DNA of 64,000 bases from Solobacterium sp. (GTDB lineage: Bacteria > Bacillota_I > Bacilli_A > Erysipelotrichales > Erysipelotrichaceae). How positions within the stretch are numbered: the stretch's first letter is position 1; each line of letters opens with the position of its first letter. The stretch spans positions 19,275 to 83,274 of the forward strand of contig JAKVKC010000008.1 in NCBI GenBank assembly GCA_022486705.1, in the 5' to 3' direction. The translations under genes were made by a program, and so were the position numbers. The notes below the pieces were generated by a model. That model ran no database searches. It was not told the origin of the DNA and saw nothing but the letters and a program-made list of their open reading frames with translations. This document shows positions 33,005 through 42,300 of the stretch, piece after piece.

Positions 33005-35191
33005 ATGTCTCATAGAAAGAATCACGCAATCAGAAATATTACAATTTTGACATTGGCGGCCATGCTTCTTATTGTCTCCGATGTTTTTTTCGTTGCTGTT
33101 GGCAAAGTGCATCTGCGCTCTGGTACAGATCTGACAGCTTATGCTGAAGGAGCCAATACGATCACGGAGACAGAAACTGCCTTCCGCGGAAATATATATG
33201 ACCGCAATGGCAATATTATTGCGGAAGACAATCGTACCTATAACATTGTTTGTATTTTGGATTCTTCCAGACCGGGTGTCGATGGAGCGGTAGCCTATGT
33301 TGCGGACCGCGAAAAGACGGCGGCTACATTGAGCGCGATCCTGAAGATGGATCAGCAGAAGATCCTGGATTATCTTTCCCAAGGTGACAACGGCGTTTAT
33401 CAGACAGAGCTTGGCACCGAAGGAAGAAATCTGTCAAAGACTGTAAAAGAAGAAATAGAAGCGACGGATCTGACCGGCATTGAATTTACGGACTCAGTTG
33501 AAAGAGTCTATCCGTATGGTCAGTTTGCATCCAATCTGATCGGCTATGCACAGGTCAATGATGAAGGTACAGCGACGGTTGGCAAGATGGGATTGGAACT
33601 GTATCTGAACAGCTATCTGTCGGGTACGGATGGATATCGCTCTTATCAGGTCGATAAGAATGGATACAATCTGCCGGGGATGAAAGGTGAGACTGTATCA
33701 GCAGTCAATGGCGACAATGTCTATCTGACATTGGATGCCAGTATCCAGCAGCAGCTGGAAGATTCCATGAAGCAGACATTTACAACTTTCCCATCAACGG
33801 ATCGCGCATGGGGCGCAGTCATGGAGATCAGCACCGGCAAGATCGTTGCCTGGGGCCAGTCGCCGTCATTCAATCCGAATGATAAAGATATTACAGAGTT
33901 CCAGAACTATGGTGCACAGCTCCCGTATGAGCCGGGATCTACCTTAAAGACCTTTACATGGGCTGCTGCGATCAACGAAGGAAAATACAATGGTTCCGAT
34001 ACAACGAATGGCAATGAGTACTGCTATGGCAGCGATGAGAACGGCAATCCTGTCCGGGTCAGTGAGGGTGAATCCTATGGATGCATCTACAATGCATTGG
34101 AACGTCAATATGGAGAAGTGGACTATGACAGCGGACTGTATCGTTCTCTGAATACCGTAGCCTTGGCTATTCAGAACGAAGTCATTACCCCGCAGATCCA
34201 TTTGGAATACTTAAAGAAATTCGGCTTTTGGCAGCCGGTAGATACAGATGGTGTAGAAGAAGCGACCGGAACATTGAATTTCAATACGCCAGCTGATAAA
34301 GCATCTTTGTCCTATGGACAGGGATCCTCCGTAACGACCCTGCAGCTGCTGCAGGCATACAGTGCTGTCTTCGGCAATGGCAGCATGGTCAAGCCGCACT
34401 TTGTAGAATCCGTCAGAGATGCTTATGATGCCAGCAAGGTCGTCTACCAATCGGAGACCGAAGTGACCGGAAATCCGATCACTGCAGATACGGCCAAACA
34501 GCTGCAGACGATCATGTATCAGACCGTGAACAATCCCGCCGGAACAGCGTATTATTATCAGATTCCGGAGTGCGAGATGATCGGCAAGACCGGAACAACA
34601 GAAGTGGCTTCCGGCAATGCATATACAAGTGTTGTCATCCACTCCATCATGTTTGCTATGCCGGCAGACAATCCGCAGGTCATCGTATACTATGCTTTCA
34701 ATGCACCGTATAACAGCAATATCGGATATATTACAGATGCTGAAAAGGCACTGTTAAGAAAAGTTGCCATCACATATGGGTTTACCAAGAGCAGTTCTTC
34801 ACAGACGAGCACGCAGACTTCTGATACACAGACGGATATTGAAACGTATGATATGCCATCGCTCCTCAATCACAGTGTTGATTATGCGAAACAGAAATTG
34901 GCGCAGTACAGTGCAGATGTGATCACCTTAGGCAATGGCAGCAGTGTCATCGATCAGTATCCGAATGAGACCGGAACGGTAAGCACGGGACAGAGAGTGT
35001 TCCTGCTCACGGATACTTCCAGCTTTGCCATGCCTGATCTGACAGGCTGGACACGAAAAGATGTAGCAGCTCTATGGGCTGTCAGCGGATTTGAATTTCA
35101 GCTGAGCGGAGAAGGAAAAGTTGTATCGCAATCGATCCCAGCCGGAACGACAGTTACCAAAGGTACTACAATTGAGATTGCGTTTGGCTGA
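33005..35191 (+). CDS. Class B penicillin-binding protein with two PASTA domains (PBP2X/FtsI type)
   Basis: This is a transpeptidase of septal peptidoglycan synthesis. It has an N-terminal anchor (about 10-32), and a dimerisation domain opening with FRGNIYDRNGNIIAED. The catalytic motifs are SxxK in EPGSTLKTF (S312, K315), SxN in YRSLNTVA (about 380) and KTG in MIGKTGTTE (about 527). Two PASTA domains follow, opening with DMPSLLNHSVDYA and AMPDLTGWTRKDV. PASTA-bearing class B PBPs are PBP2X or SpoVD-like; with no sporulation context the division role fits. 728 residues. It starts 4 nt after ftsL. Confidence 0.93.
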   Translation: MSHRKNHAIRNITILTLAAMLLIVSDVFFVAVGKVHLRSGTDLTAYAEGANTITETETAFRGNIYDRNGNIIAEDNRTYNIVCILDSSRPGVDGAVAYVADREKTAATLSAILKMDQQKILDYLSQGDNGVYQTELGTEGRNLSKTVKEEIEATDLTGIEFTDSVERVYPYGQFASNLIGYAQVNDEGTATVGKMGLELYLNSYLSGTDGYRSYQVDKNGYNLPGMKGETVSAVNGDNVYLTLDASIQQQLEDSMKQTFTTFPSTDRAWGAVMEISTGKIVAWGQSPSFNPNDKDITEFQNYGAQLPYEPGSTLKTFTWAAAINEGKYNGSDTTNGNEYCYGSDENGNPVRVSEGESYGCIYNALERQYGEVDYDSGLYRSLNTVALAIQNEVITPQIHLEYLKKFGFWQPVDTDGVEEATGTLNFNTPADKASLSYGQGSSVTTLQLLQAYSAVFGNGSMVKPHFVESVRDAYDASKVVYQSETEVTGNPITADTAKQLQTIMYQTVNNPAGTAYYYQIPECEMIGKTGTTEVASGNAYTSVVIHSIMFAMPADNPQVIVYYAFNAPYNSNIGYITDAEKALLRKVAITYGFTKSSSSQTSTQTSDTQTDIETYDMPSLLNHSVDYAKQKLAQYSADVITLGNGSSVIDQYPNETGTVSTGQRVFLLTDTSSFAMPDLTGWTRKDVAALWAVSGFEFQLSGEGKVVSQSIPAGTTVTKGTTIEIAFG

Positions 35192-35201
35192 GCCTTCAGT
35201 T

Positions 35202-35207
35202 TATAAT
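35202..35207 (+). promoter_or_regulatory. Possible internal promoter of mraY
   Basis: TATAAT lies 28 nt before the mraY ATG in the 44-nt gap after the PBP gene. The -35 is unclear. Confidence 0.35.
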
Positions 35208-35235
35208 AGCCGAGCACGCAGGGGGGAATAGACAG

Positions 35236-36198
35236 ATGTCAGTAAAAATGATCCTGGGATTTCTGATCAGCGCAGCGATTGTCCTTATCGCCATGCCTTA
35301 TCTGATCAAGTATCTGAAAAAATTAAGTTTTAAGCAGACCGTCAGTGAATATGCACTGGAAGATGATAAGAAAAAAGCAGGGACGCCGATCATGGGCGGC
35401 ATTCTGTTCATTATTGTTCCGATCATTGTATCGATCATTGCATCGCCGGAGTCGCTGCATGATATTGATATATGGATCGTGATCCTGGCCTTTGCAGGCT
35501 ATGGCCTGATCGGCTTTATCGATGATTATCTGATTGCTGTCAAAAAGAACAATGACGGACTGAAGCCTTGGCAGAAGCTTTTGCTGCAGGCTGTATTGGC
35601 AGCCGTGTTCTTTCTGATCTATCGCAGTCATGCTCAGCTGGAGATCACGCTTCCGTTTGTGAATGCGCCCGTCAATCTTAGCTGGGGATACTTCATTCTT
35701 GTCCTGTTCATGTTTGCGGGATCTTCAAATGCCGTGAATCTGACGGATGGCATGGATGGCTTATCCTCTGGAGTTGTGATCCTGGCATTGATCCCATACA
35801 TGATCATCTGCATTCTGCAGGAACGCGCTGGGTTAGCTGTCTTTGCGGCGAGCCTGCTTGGTGCGCTTCTTGGCTATCTTTATTACAACAAAAAGCCGGC
35901 AAAGATCTTCATGGGCGATACAGGTTCTCTTGCTTTGGGCGGTGTCTTAGCTGCCCTTGCCATGATCACCAAAACCGAACTGCTGCTGATCGTCATTGCC
36001 GGCGTGCCAGTCATTGAAACGCTATGCGTTATCATACAGCAGGTGGCCGTGCGTACAGGTCATAAGAAAGTTTTTGTCTATACGCCGATCCATTATGCTT
36101 TCCGCATCAAAGGAATGCCGGAAAAGAATATTGTTAGAATGTTCTGGCTGGCAGAAGCTGTCTTTGCATGCATTGGTCTTTTGCTTTACTTGTTCTAG
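35236..36198 (+). CDS. mraY: Phospho-N-acetylmuramoyl-pentapeptide transferase MraY
   Basis: MraY transfers phospho-MurNAc-pentapeptide from UDP to undecaprenyl phosphate, making lipid I in the membrane. The 320-residue protein has ten hydrophobic segments. The family motifs are KKAGTPIMGGILFI, FIDDYLIAVKKNNDGLKPWQK (21 residues split over the Asp pair region), NAVNLTDGMDGL and FMGDTGSLALGG. The ribosome site is GGGGGGA. A terminator overlaps the stop codon, so the usual continuation of the cluster (murD, ftsW, murG) is absent here. Confidence 0.96.
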   Translation: MSVKMILGFLISAAIVLIAMPYLIKYLKKLSFKQTVSEYALEDDKKKAGTPIMGGILFIIVPIIVSIIASPESLHDIDIWIVILAFAGYGLIGFIDDYLIAVKKNNDGLKPWQKLLLQAVLAAVFFLIYRSHAQLEITLPFVNAPVNLSWGYFILVLFMFAGSSNAVNLTDGMDGLSSGVVILALIPYMIICILQERAGLAVFAASLLGALLGYLYYNKKPAKIFMGDTGSLALGGVLAALAMITKTELLLIVIAGVPVIETLCVIIQQVAVRTGHKKVFVYTPIHYAFRIKGMPEKNIVRMFWLAEAVFACIGLLLYLF

Positions 36199-36219
36199 AG
36201 CCTATGAAAGGCTCTTTTA
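36197..36219 (+). terminator. Terminator of the mraZ-mraY cluster
   Basis: Stem AGAGCCT/AGGCTCT with a 5-nt loop is followed by TTTATTATTTT. The 5' arm overlaps the mraY stop codon. Confidence 0.8.
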
Positions 36220-36285
36220 TTATTTTCAAGATATGTGAATATTTCGCACCATGCACAAGAAAAGTGACCGAAAGAAGATATTCTT

Positions 36286-36294
36286 TGGTATAAT
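36286..36294 (+). promoter_or_regulatory. Extended -10 promoter of comN-secDF
   Basis: TGGTATAAT lies 22 nt before the ATG at 36317, followed by GAAGGGGG as ribosome site. Confidence 0.55.
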
Positions 36295-36316
36295 CATTAC
36301 TTGTGAAGGGGGAACT

Positions 36317-36625
36317 ATGTCTTTATCAAGTTTCGATATAAATAATCCGCAGGTGCAGATGATCATGATCCTGAAACTGCAGAAACTGAAAAGCGAAGAG
36401 CTTCCTACTTTATGCTATGAAAATTTGGCAGACTTTCTGGATCAGAGCTTATGGATCGATCACCAGCCTTCATCGCTTCATGAAGCGGCCAATGACATTC
36501 TTCATGTCACGACAGGTGATATTGTGCAGTTCATGGAAGTGAAAGCAGTGAAAGATGGTGCCAAAGCGAAACTGGAAGACTTCTCAGATATGTTAGGAGG
36601 AAATGAGCAGTATGACCAACAATAA
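36317..36625 (+). CDS. ComN-like post-transcriptional regulator
   Basis: The 102-residue protein has no obvious domain except the stretch SLHEAANDILHVTTGDIVQF followed by MEVKAVKDG. This resembles the V-N-D-I-L-x-L-x-x-x-D-Y-M-x-F-L pattern of the post-transcriptional regulator family that includes B. subtilis ComN (YrzD). ComN is encoded beside secDF in Bacillus, and here the gene overlaps secDF by 14 nt, which supports the call. The B. subtilis protein controls comE mRNA at cell poles; the role here is unknown. ATG at 36317 follows AAGGGGGAAC. Confidence 0.65.
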   Translation: MSLSSFDINNPQVQMIMILKLQKLKSEELPTLCYENLADFLDQSLWIDHQPSSLHEAANDILHVTTGDIVQFMEVKAVKDGAKAKLEDFSDMLGGNEQYDQQ

Positions 36626-38915
36626 GAAAATCAAAAAGGGGAAATTGGCTTGGCTGGCAGTGATCATTGCGGCTATAGCAGTCGTGATTGCAGCAACATG
36701 CAGTACGATCGCAAGCCATCTGAATCTCGGTCTTGATCTGAAGGGCGGTTTTGAGATCCTGTATCAGGTCGAACCGCTGAATGAAGGCGGCACTGTCGAT
36801 ATGACAGCTGTCGTCAACAGTATTTCAAAGAGAATCAATGTATTGGGCGTATCTGAGCCAAGTATTTCAGTAGAAGGTACAGATCGTATCCGGGTACAGC
36901 TGGCCGGTGTTGCCGACCAGGACGCTGCTCGTGAAATGATCGGAACAACAGCAAATCTGACTTTCCGCGATGTGGATGACAATGAGCTCGCAGATTCCAG
37001 CATTCTGAGCGAAGGCGGCGCATCTCTGGGATATGATTCCAATGGACTGCCGGTCGTTTCTCTGAAGATCGCTGATCAGACAAAGTTTGCGTCTATCACT
37101 TCAACGATTGCCGCTAAAACAACGGGTGAAAATATTATGGTCATCTGGCTGGATTACCAGGATGGCGATTCTTATCAGACGGAAGCTGCGAAAGCAGCCA
37201 ATGGCGGCACCGCAAATTACATTTCGGCTGCTACCGTCAGTTCTTCCATCTCCGGCGACTGCCAGATCTCTGGCAATTTTACAGAGACCGAAGCTAAGAC
37301 ATTGGCAAATCTGATCAATTCAGGTTCTCTGCCGGTCAAGATGACAGAGCTTTCTTCCAATGTTGTCTCAGCTCAGTTCGGTATGGATGCTTTGAATCGT
37401 ACAGCAATGGCTGGCATTATCGGCATCATCGGTGTCATGATCTACATGATCCTGAAGTACCGCATGCCTGGTATCATCTCCGCATTGATGCTGGTCGCAT
37501 ACATCTGGTGTGTCTTTGGACTGTATTCGATCATGGGCGCAGTCTTCACGCTGTCCGCAATCGGGGCACTTGTTCTGGGCGTCGGTATGACAGTGGATGT
37601 CAATATTATCAACTTTGAACGTATCCGACAGGAATTATTCCAAGGAAGATCGGTACGTACAGCTGTTATTGAAGGACAGCAGCTGTCTCTCTCGGCTATC
37701 TTCGATGCACAGTTCACGACACTGATCTCAGCTTTGATCATGTATATCTGGGGCAACGGAACGGTCAAGGGCTTTGCGACAATGCTGATCATTACGGTCA
37801 TCATGACACTTGTTCTGAATGTTGCACTTTCCAAGCTGCTGCTGTCGCTGATTGTTGACAGCGGTATCTGCGATAATAAGCCGGAATGGTTCGGTGTGAA
37901 AAAGAATCAGATCCCGGATGTTTCCAAAGGCGAATCACAATTCTATTCTGATACTAAGAAATTTGATTACATGGGCAAGGGGAAGATCGTGATCCGCATT
38001 GCGCTTGGTATCTTTGCGGCAGCTATTCTCTTTGGTATCATTGGCACGGTCAGAGGCGATGGCTTCATGAATATCGGTATTGATTTCTCTTCCGGCACCC
38101 AGCTGACAGTGACTTCGGCAGATACGAAGGTCACGATCGATGATGTAAAGAAAGAAATGGAAAGCTTAGGATATGATGGCTTCAGCTATCAGACTTCCGG
38201 CGACTATACAGTCTATGCAACAGGGAAGACATCCTTGGATACAGAAGAACTGAAGACCGTTAAAGAAGCTTTCAATGAGATGTATGGCGAAGAGCCTGGT
38301 GACAACGTCGTAACTCCTGTCGTCGGTCAGGACTTAGTCAAGAATGCCTTTATCCTGACGATCGTTGCTTGGATCGCTATGATGGCATATATTACGATCC
38401 GCTATGAATGGGATTACGGCATCGGCTGCTTAGTAGCACTGCTCCATGATGTCGGTATGGTATTGGCAGCGTTCTGTATCCTTCGGATGGAAGTGAACAT
38501 TACGCTGATCTCTGTCCTGCTGACGATCATCGGCTATTCGATCAATAATGCGATCATCATCTTCGATCGTATCCGTGAGAATATGAAGAACACAAAGGGG
38601 CACTTAAGTGAAGCTGAGTATAAACAGGTGGTCAATACATCCATTGATGAGACTATCTGGATGGCATTGGATGGTTCAATTACAACGATCATTCCAGTTG
38701 TCTTCCTGCTGGTCATGGGCTCCAGTGCCATTGCAACATTCAATGTAGCAATGTTCGTCGGTCTGATCGCCGGAACATTCTCTTCCATCTTTGTTGCCCC
38801 GGCAGTGTGGGTATGGCTGCGAGTTCATCACACACCTAAGGCGAAGACGAAGAAAGAAAAGAAACAGAACAAAGAAAAGCTTGATGAGTATACGATCAAG
38901 GGAATCAACGCTTAA
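36612..38915 (+). CDS. secDF: Fused protein-export membrane protein SecDF
   Basis: SecDF uses the proton gradient to pull exported proteins through SecYEG. Both halves are in one 767-residue chain. The SecD part begins with LGLDLKGGFEILYQV and later has GVGMTVDVNIINFERIRQE. The SecF part begins with IGIDFSSGTQLTV and has IIGYSINNAIIIFDRIRENM. About twelve transmembrane helices. SecD's large first periplasmic domain is somewhat short compared with E. coli, as in Bacillus. AGGAGG (36595-36600) suits the ATG at 36612 better than the ATG at 36603, which is only 2 nt away. A hairpin follows the gene. Confidence 0.95.
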   Translation: MTNNKKIKKGKLAWLAVIIAAIAVVIAATCSTIASHLNLGLDLKGGFEILYQVEPLNEGGTVDMTAVVNSISKRINVLGVSEPSISVEGTDRIRVQLAGVADQDAAREMIGTTANLTFRDVDDNELADSSILSEGGASLGYDSNGLPVVSLKIADQTKFASITSTIAAKTTGENIMVIWLDYQDGDSYQTEAAKAANGGTANYISAATVSSSISGDCQISGNFTETEAKTLANLINSGSLPVKMTELSSNVVSAQFGMDALNRTAMAGIIGIIGVMIYMILKYRMPGIISALMLVAYIWCVFGLYSIMGAVFTLSAIGALVLGVGMTVDVNIINFERIRQELFQGRSVRTAVIEGQQLSLSAIFDAQFTTLISALIMYIWGNGTVKGFATMLIITVIMTLVLNVALSKLLLSLIVDSGICDNKPEWFGVKKNQIPDVSKGESQFYSDTKKFDYMGKGKIVIRIALGIFAAAILFGIIGTVRGDGFMNIGIDFSSGTQLTVTSADTKVTIDDVKKEMESLGYDGFSYQTSGDYTVYATGKTSLDTEELKTVKEAFNEMYGEEPGDNVVTPVVGQDLVKNAFILTIVAWIAMMAYITIRYEWDYGIGCLVALLHDVGMVLAAFCILRMEVNITLISVLLTIIGYSINNAIIIFDRIRENMKNTKGHLSEAEYKQVVNTSIDETIWMALDGSITTIIPVVFLLVMGSSAIATFNVAMFVGLIAGTFSSIFVAPAVWVWLRVHHTPKAKTKKEKKQNKEKLDEYTIKGINA

Positions 38916-38927
38916 TTGAACGATTGC

Positions 38928-38951
38928 GGCAGTGACATTCTTGTCACTGCC
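38928..38951 (+). terminator. Hairpin terminator after secDF
   Basis: A perfect 10-bp stem GGCAGTGACA/TGTCACTGCC with loop TTCT is followed by only a weak T-run, so some read-through into the next operon is possible. Confidence 0.55.
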
Positions 38952-38971
38952 TTATCAATTTCCGGAGGGTT

Positions 38972-39619
38972 ATGAAGATACAGGCAGTAATATTTGATTG
39001 CGATGGGCTGATGTTCAATACCGAACAGATGTCAAAGAAAATGTGGCGGCAGGAAGCAGAAAAAATGCATATTTCTATCCCGGATGAATTCTTTACGGCG
39101 ATTACCGGGGCACGAAACGATTCTGAGGCAAGACAGCAGTTTGCTTATATTCCGCATTTGAATGAATTGTGCACATTGATGAAGACAAAACGTTTTGATC
39201 ATGTCTACTGGTCCTCTTTTAAAACAGATGAATTGAATAAGAAGGGACTTCTGCAGCTCTATTCCTATCTTGAAGAAAAAGGGATACGCCGCGCGGTTGG
39301 ATCCAGCAGTTCACGGCAGTATGTGGAGGCTTTGATTGCCAATGTATCTGTGCCGATGCATTTTGATGCGCTGATCACCGGCGATCAGGTGGTGCATGGA
39401 AAACCGGATCCTGAGATCTTTCTCAAGGCAGCCAAAGCGCTGGATACTGCAAAGGAGAATTGTCTTGTTCTGGAAGATTCCAAGCAGGGGATCCTGGCGG
39501 CCAGATCAGCAGGAATGCATTCCTGTTTTATTCAGGATACAATAATACCGGATAAAGAAATGAAAGAGGCAATTGAGTTTCAGAAGAATGATCTTGCACA
39601 GGTCATTGATCTTTTATAA
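38972..39619 (+). CDS. HAD subfamily IA phosphatase (beta-phosphoglucomutase-like)
   Basis: The 215-residue protein has HAD motif I AVIFDCDGLMFNTE (residues 5-18), motif II VGSSSSRQYV, motif III GKPDPEIFLKAA and motif IV VLEDSKQGILAA. The cap domain between motifs I and II makes it subfamily IA. Such proteins dephosphorylate sugar phosphates or act as beta-phosphoglucomutase; the substrate cannot be told. CGGAGGG precedes the ATG. It lies 9 nt upstream of the murL gene and so appears to head the HAD-murL-murD-recJ operon. Confidence 0.88.
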   Translation: MKIQAVIFDCDGLMFNTEQMSKKMWRQEAEKMHISIPDEFFTAITGARNDSEARQQFAYIPHLNELCTLMKTKRFDHVYWSSFKTDELNKKGLLQLYSYLEEKGIRRAVGSSSSRQYVEALIANVSVPMHFDALITGDQVVHGKPDPEIFLKAAKALDTAKENCLVLEDSKQGILAARSAGMHSCFIQDTIIPDKEMKEAIEFQKNDLAQVIDLL

Positions 39620-39628
39620 GGAGATGCT

Positions 39629-40993
39629 ATGGAATATCAGCAGCTGAGAGAAAAATATACAGAATTTATTTATCATTCTTTTAAGATCGAGACAGAAGAA
39701 AATAAAATATGCATTACTTATGATATGGAGATCAAAGGCTTGGCTTCTTTTCATCCGACCTTTGCCATGCCATGTCCTAAGGGAAGCCATATCATGGATA
39801 CCGCACTGTTCCGTACTGCCGTATTTTCGCTTGGTATGGTCGAACTGATCAGCTATTGGAAGATCAGCTGTGCACCGCATGTTACGGTTGAATGCGGCAG
39901 CTTGGATGAATACCAGATCCAATGGTGGAAGAAGCTGTACTTCAATGGCCTCGGTGAATTTTTCTATAAGAATCATATCAGCACTTCAATGGATGAATGC
40001 ATGGATCTGAGAAGTACAGGCGGAGCAATAGAAGGGATGGCATGCACGCAGACATACACCGGCAATCTGATCCCGGTCGGCGGCGGCAAAGATTCTTTTG
40101 TAACACTGCACCTTCTGGAGCCGTATCGCAAAGAGAACTGTGCTTTCATCATCAATCATATTATCAGTGCAGTCAATGCAGCACATGCGGCAGGCTATCA
40201 GGAGGGAAAGGATCTTCTGATCGTCGAACGCACTTTGGATCCGGCAATGCTGGAGCTCAATCAGAAAGGCTATCTGAATGGCCATACTCCCTTCAGTGCT
40301 ATGGCTGCATTTGCATCGTATCTCACGGCTATTGTCTGGCAGAGAAAATACATCACTCTGTCTAACGAAGCATCGGCCAATGAGTCTACGATAAAAGGTT
40401 CCAGTGTCAATCATCAGTATTCGAAGACATTCGCTTTTGAGCAGGATTTCAACCAATATGCAAAGCGCTATCTGACAGATGAGATCCATTATTTCAGTCT
40501 GCTGCGTCCTTTGAGCGAACTGCAGATCGCAGGTATTTTTACAAAGCTGAAGAAGTATCTTCCGGTCTTCCGTTCCTGCAATGTCGGTCAGAAAAAAGGA
40601 ATATGGTGCGGCCATTGTGCCAAGTGCCTGTTCGTCTGCATTATGATGAGCGCCTATCTCGCACCGGATGAAGTTATTGCTATCTTTGGCAGGGATATGC
40701 TGAATGATCCAGAGATGAGACAGCTGTTCCAGCAGCTGAGCGGGATCCTGGATGATAAGCCTTTTGAATGTGTGGGTACCAGAGATGAAGTCAATACAGC
40801 AATCTGCATGTCGATCCGCGGTATGAAAGAAAAGGGACGAGAGATCCCACTGCTGTATCAGGAGTATCAGAAATCAAAATATTATGCTTTCTATCAGAAT
40901 CGCAGCGTAGATATGCTTGCATACAATGAAGAGAATGATCTGCCGGACGAATATGCACAGCTGGTTCAGAAAGAATTGAGGAATAACGCATGA
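39629..40993 (+). CDS. murL: MurL-type UDP-MurNAc-L-Ala-L-Glu epimerase
   Basis: MurL, described in Xanthomonas, activates the terminal L-Glu of UDP-MurNAc-L-Ala-L-Glu with ATP and inverts it to D-Glu. This replaces free D-Glu made by glutamate racemase. The 454-residue protein has the PP-loop-like motif PVGGGKDS (149-156), the usual ATP-binding mark of the family. It also has SNEASANESTIKGS (about 246-259) and a C-terminal cysteine cluster in WCGHCAKCLFVC (from C327). The decisive support is context: its stop overlaps the start of murD (ATGA). A QueC/asparagine-synthase-like PP-loop enzyme is the alternative, but those do not sit with murD. I assign the family from remembered features, not an alignment. 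Confidence 0.8.
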   Translation: MEYQQLREKYTEFIYHSFKIETEENKICITYDMEIKGLASFHPTFAMPCPKGSHIMDTALFRTAVFSLGMVELISYWKISCAPHVTVECGSLDEYQIQWWKKLYFNGLGEFFYKNHISTSMDECMDLRSTGGAIEGMACTQTYTGNLIPVGGGKDSFVTLHLLEPYRKENCAFIINHIISAVNAAHAAGYQEGKDLLIVERTLDPAMLELNQKGYLNGHTPFSAMAAFASYLTAIVWQRKYITLSNEASANESTIKGSSVNHQYSKTFAFEQDFNQYAKRYLTDEIHYFSLLRPLSELQIAGIFTKLKKYLPVFRSCNVGQKKGIWCGHCAKCLFVCIMMSAYLAPDEVIAIFGRDMLNDPEMRQLFQQLSGILDDKPFECVGTRDEVNTAICMSIRGMKEKGREIPLLYQEYQKSKYYAFYQNRSVDMLAYNEENDLPDEYAQLVQKELRNNA

Positions 40994-42300
40994 GCATGGA
41001 TGCTTGGAAAAAAGAATTTGAAAATAAGAAAATACTGATCTGGGGATATGGCATGGAAGGCAGATCTACATATCATCTGATCCGTTCTCTTCTGCCAGAG
41101 CAGGTGATCACGATCGCTGACGGCGGCAAGGGCCGTGAAACAGCTGCGAAAGAGACCGTGCATACGATCTGTATGGATGATCATGATATCGATCTGGCAG
41201 ATTATGATCTGATCATGAAGGCACCGGGTATCGTTGTAAAGGATGACCAGGATCATAAGAATCTTTCTGGCGAAGCACAGCTGTTCCTGAAGCACTATGC
41301 TTCTCATACGATTGGTATTACCGGTACAAAGGGCAAGAGCACAACAGCATCTTTGACATATGCTCTGCTGAAAGAAAAATACCATACAGTTCTGGTCGGC
41401 AATATCGGCAAGGCTTGCTTTGATGAAATTGAAGCAATGGAAGCAGGTGCTTTGGCTGTTTTTGAGATCTCCTGCCATCAGCTGGAATTCTGCCCATACA
41501 GTCCTCATATCGGTATCTATCTGAATCTGTTTGAGGAACATCTGGATCATTATGGTACGCTTGAAAAATATGGAAATGCAAAGTTCAATATTCTGAAGCA
41601 TCAGTCAGAAGAGGATACGGCTGTGATCTGGAAAGACCTGCCGCAGTACATCAGTCAATGCCATCAGAAAACGGTATTGATCGGCAGTGACATCCGTGCT
41701 GAGGATCGTACGCTGTATATTCCTGGCCATGAGCTCAAGGTATCGGACTGTGCTTTGATCGGCGATCATAACTACCAGAATCTAGCCGTCGCATATTACG
41801 CGGCTGAACAGTACGGTATCAGCGATGAACAGGTACTGGATGCCTGCCGTCATTTTGTGCCGCTGCACCATCGCCTTGAAGATCTTGGGGAAAGCAATGG
41901 CATCCGCTATGTGAATGATTCAATTTCAACGATCGGCCAGGCATGCATTCAGGCCCTGCGTTCAATCCAGAAAGTAGATACTGTTTTGATCGGCGGCATG
42001 GATCGCGGGATCTCTTATGCGGAATTGGAAAACTATCTTTATGAAAGAAAAGATGTACAGGTCATTTTCATGTATGCGACCGGGCATCGTATCTTTGCAG
42101 AAATGAAAGAAAAGGCATTGATGCGGGATGGGCTCCATCAGACAGAGGATCTGAAAGAAGCGGTTGCTTTGGCTAAGCAGCTGACACGGAAGGGGCATAC
42201 GTGCCTGCTTTCCCCGGCAGCGTCTTCCTATGATCATTTCAAGAATTTTGAAGAACGCGGAAAGATCTTTGAACAGCTGGCCTTTGGAGAAAACAGATGA
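40990..42300 (+). CDS. murD: UDP-N-acetylmuramoyl-L-alanine--glutamate ligase (MurD family, possibly L-Glu specific)
   Basis: The Mur ligase core is clear: ATP loop GTKGKSTT at 112-119, EISCHQLE at 159-166, NDSISTI at 309-315, and the C-terminal LSPAASSYDHFKNFEERG. Canonical D-Glu adding MurD has SSFQLE and NDSKATN at the second and third positions, so SCHQLE and the loss of Lys and Asn in NDSISTI are deviations. The Ser and Phe that contact D-Glu in the C-terminal loop appear conserved. Coupling to murL suggests it acts as MurD2, adding L-Glu. This is inference; a normal MurD is the alternative. 436 residues. Its stop overlaps recJ (ATGA). Confidence 0.88.
   Translation: MSMDAWKKEFENKKILIWGYGMEGRSTYHLIRSLLPEQVITIADGGKGRETAAKETVHTICMDDHDIDLADYDLIMKAPGIVVKDDQDHKNLSGEAQLFLKHYASHTIGITGTKGKSTTASLTYALLKEKYHTVLVGNIGKACFDEIEAMEAGALAVFEISCHQLEFCPYSPHIGIYLNLFEEHLDHYGTLEKYGNAKFNILKHQSEEDTAVIWKDLPQYISQCHQKTVLIGSDIRAEDRTLYIPGHELKVSDCALIGDHNYQNLAVAYYAAEQYGISDEQVLDACRHFVPLHHRLEDLGESNGIRYVNDSISTIGQACIQALRSIQKVDTVLIGGMDRGISYAELENYLYERKDVQVIFMYATGHRIFAEMKEKALMRDGLHQTEDLKEAVALAKQLTRKGHTCLLSPAASSYDHFKNFEERGKIFEQLAFGENR

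Noticed and set aside
39629..40993. PP-loop motif GGGKDS suggesting a QueC, tRNA thiolation or asparagine synthase-like enzyme
   Set aside because: Translational coupling to murD and the overall length fit MurL better; kept as an alternative in the entry.
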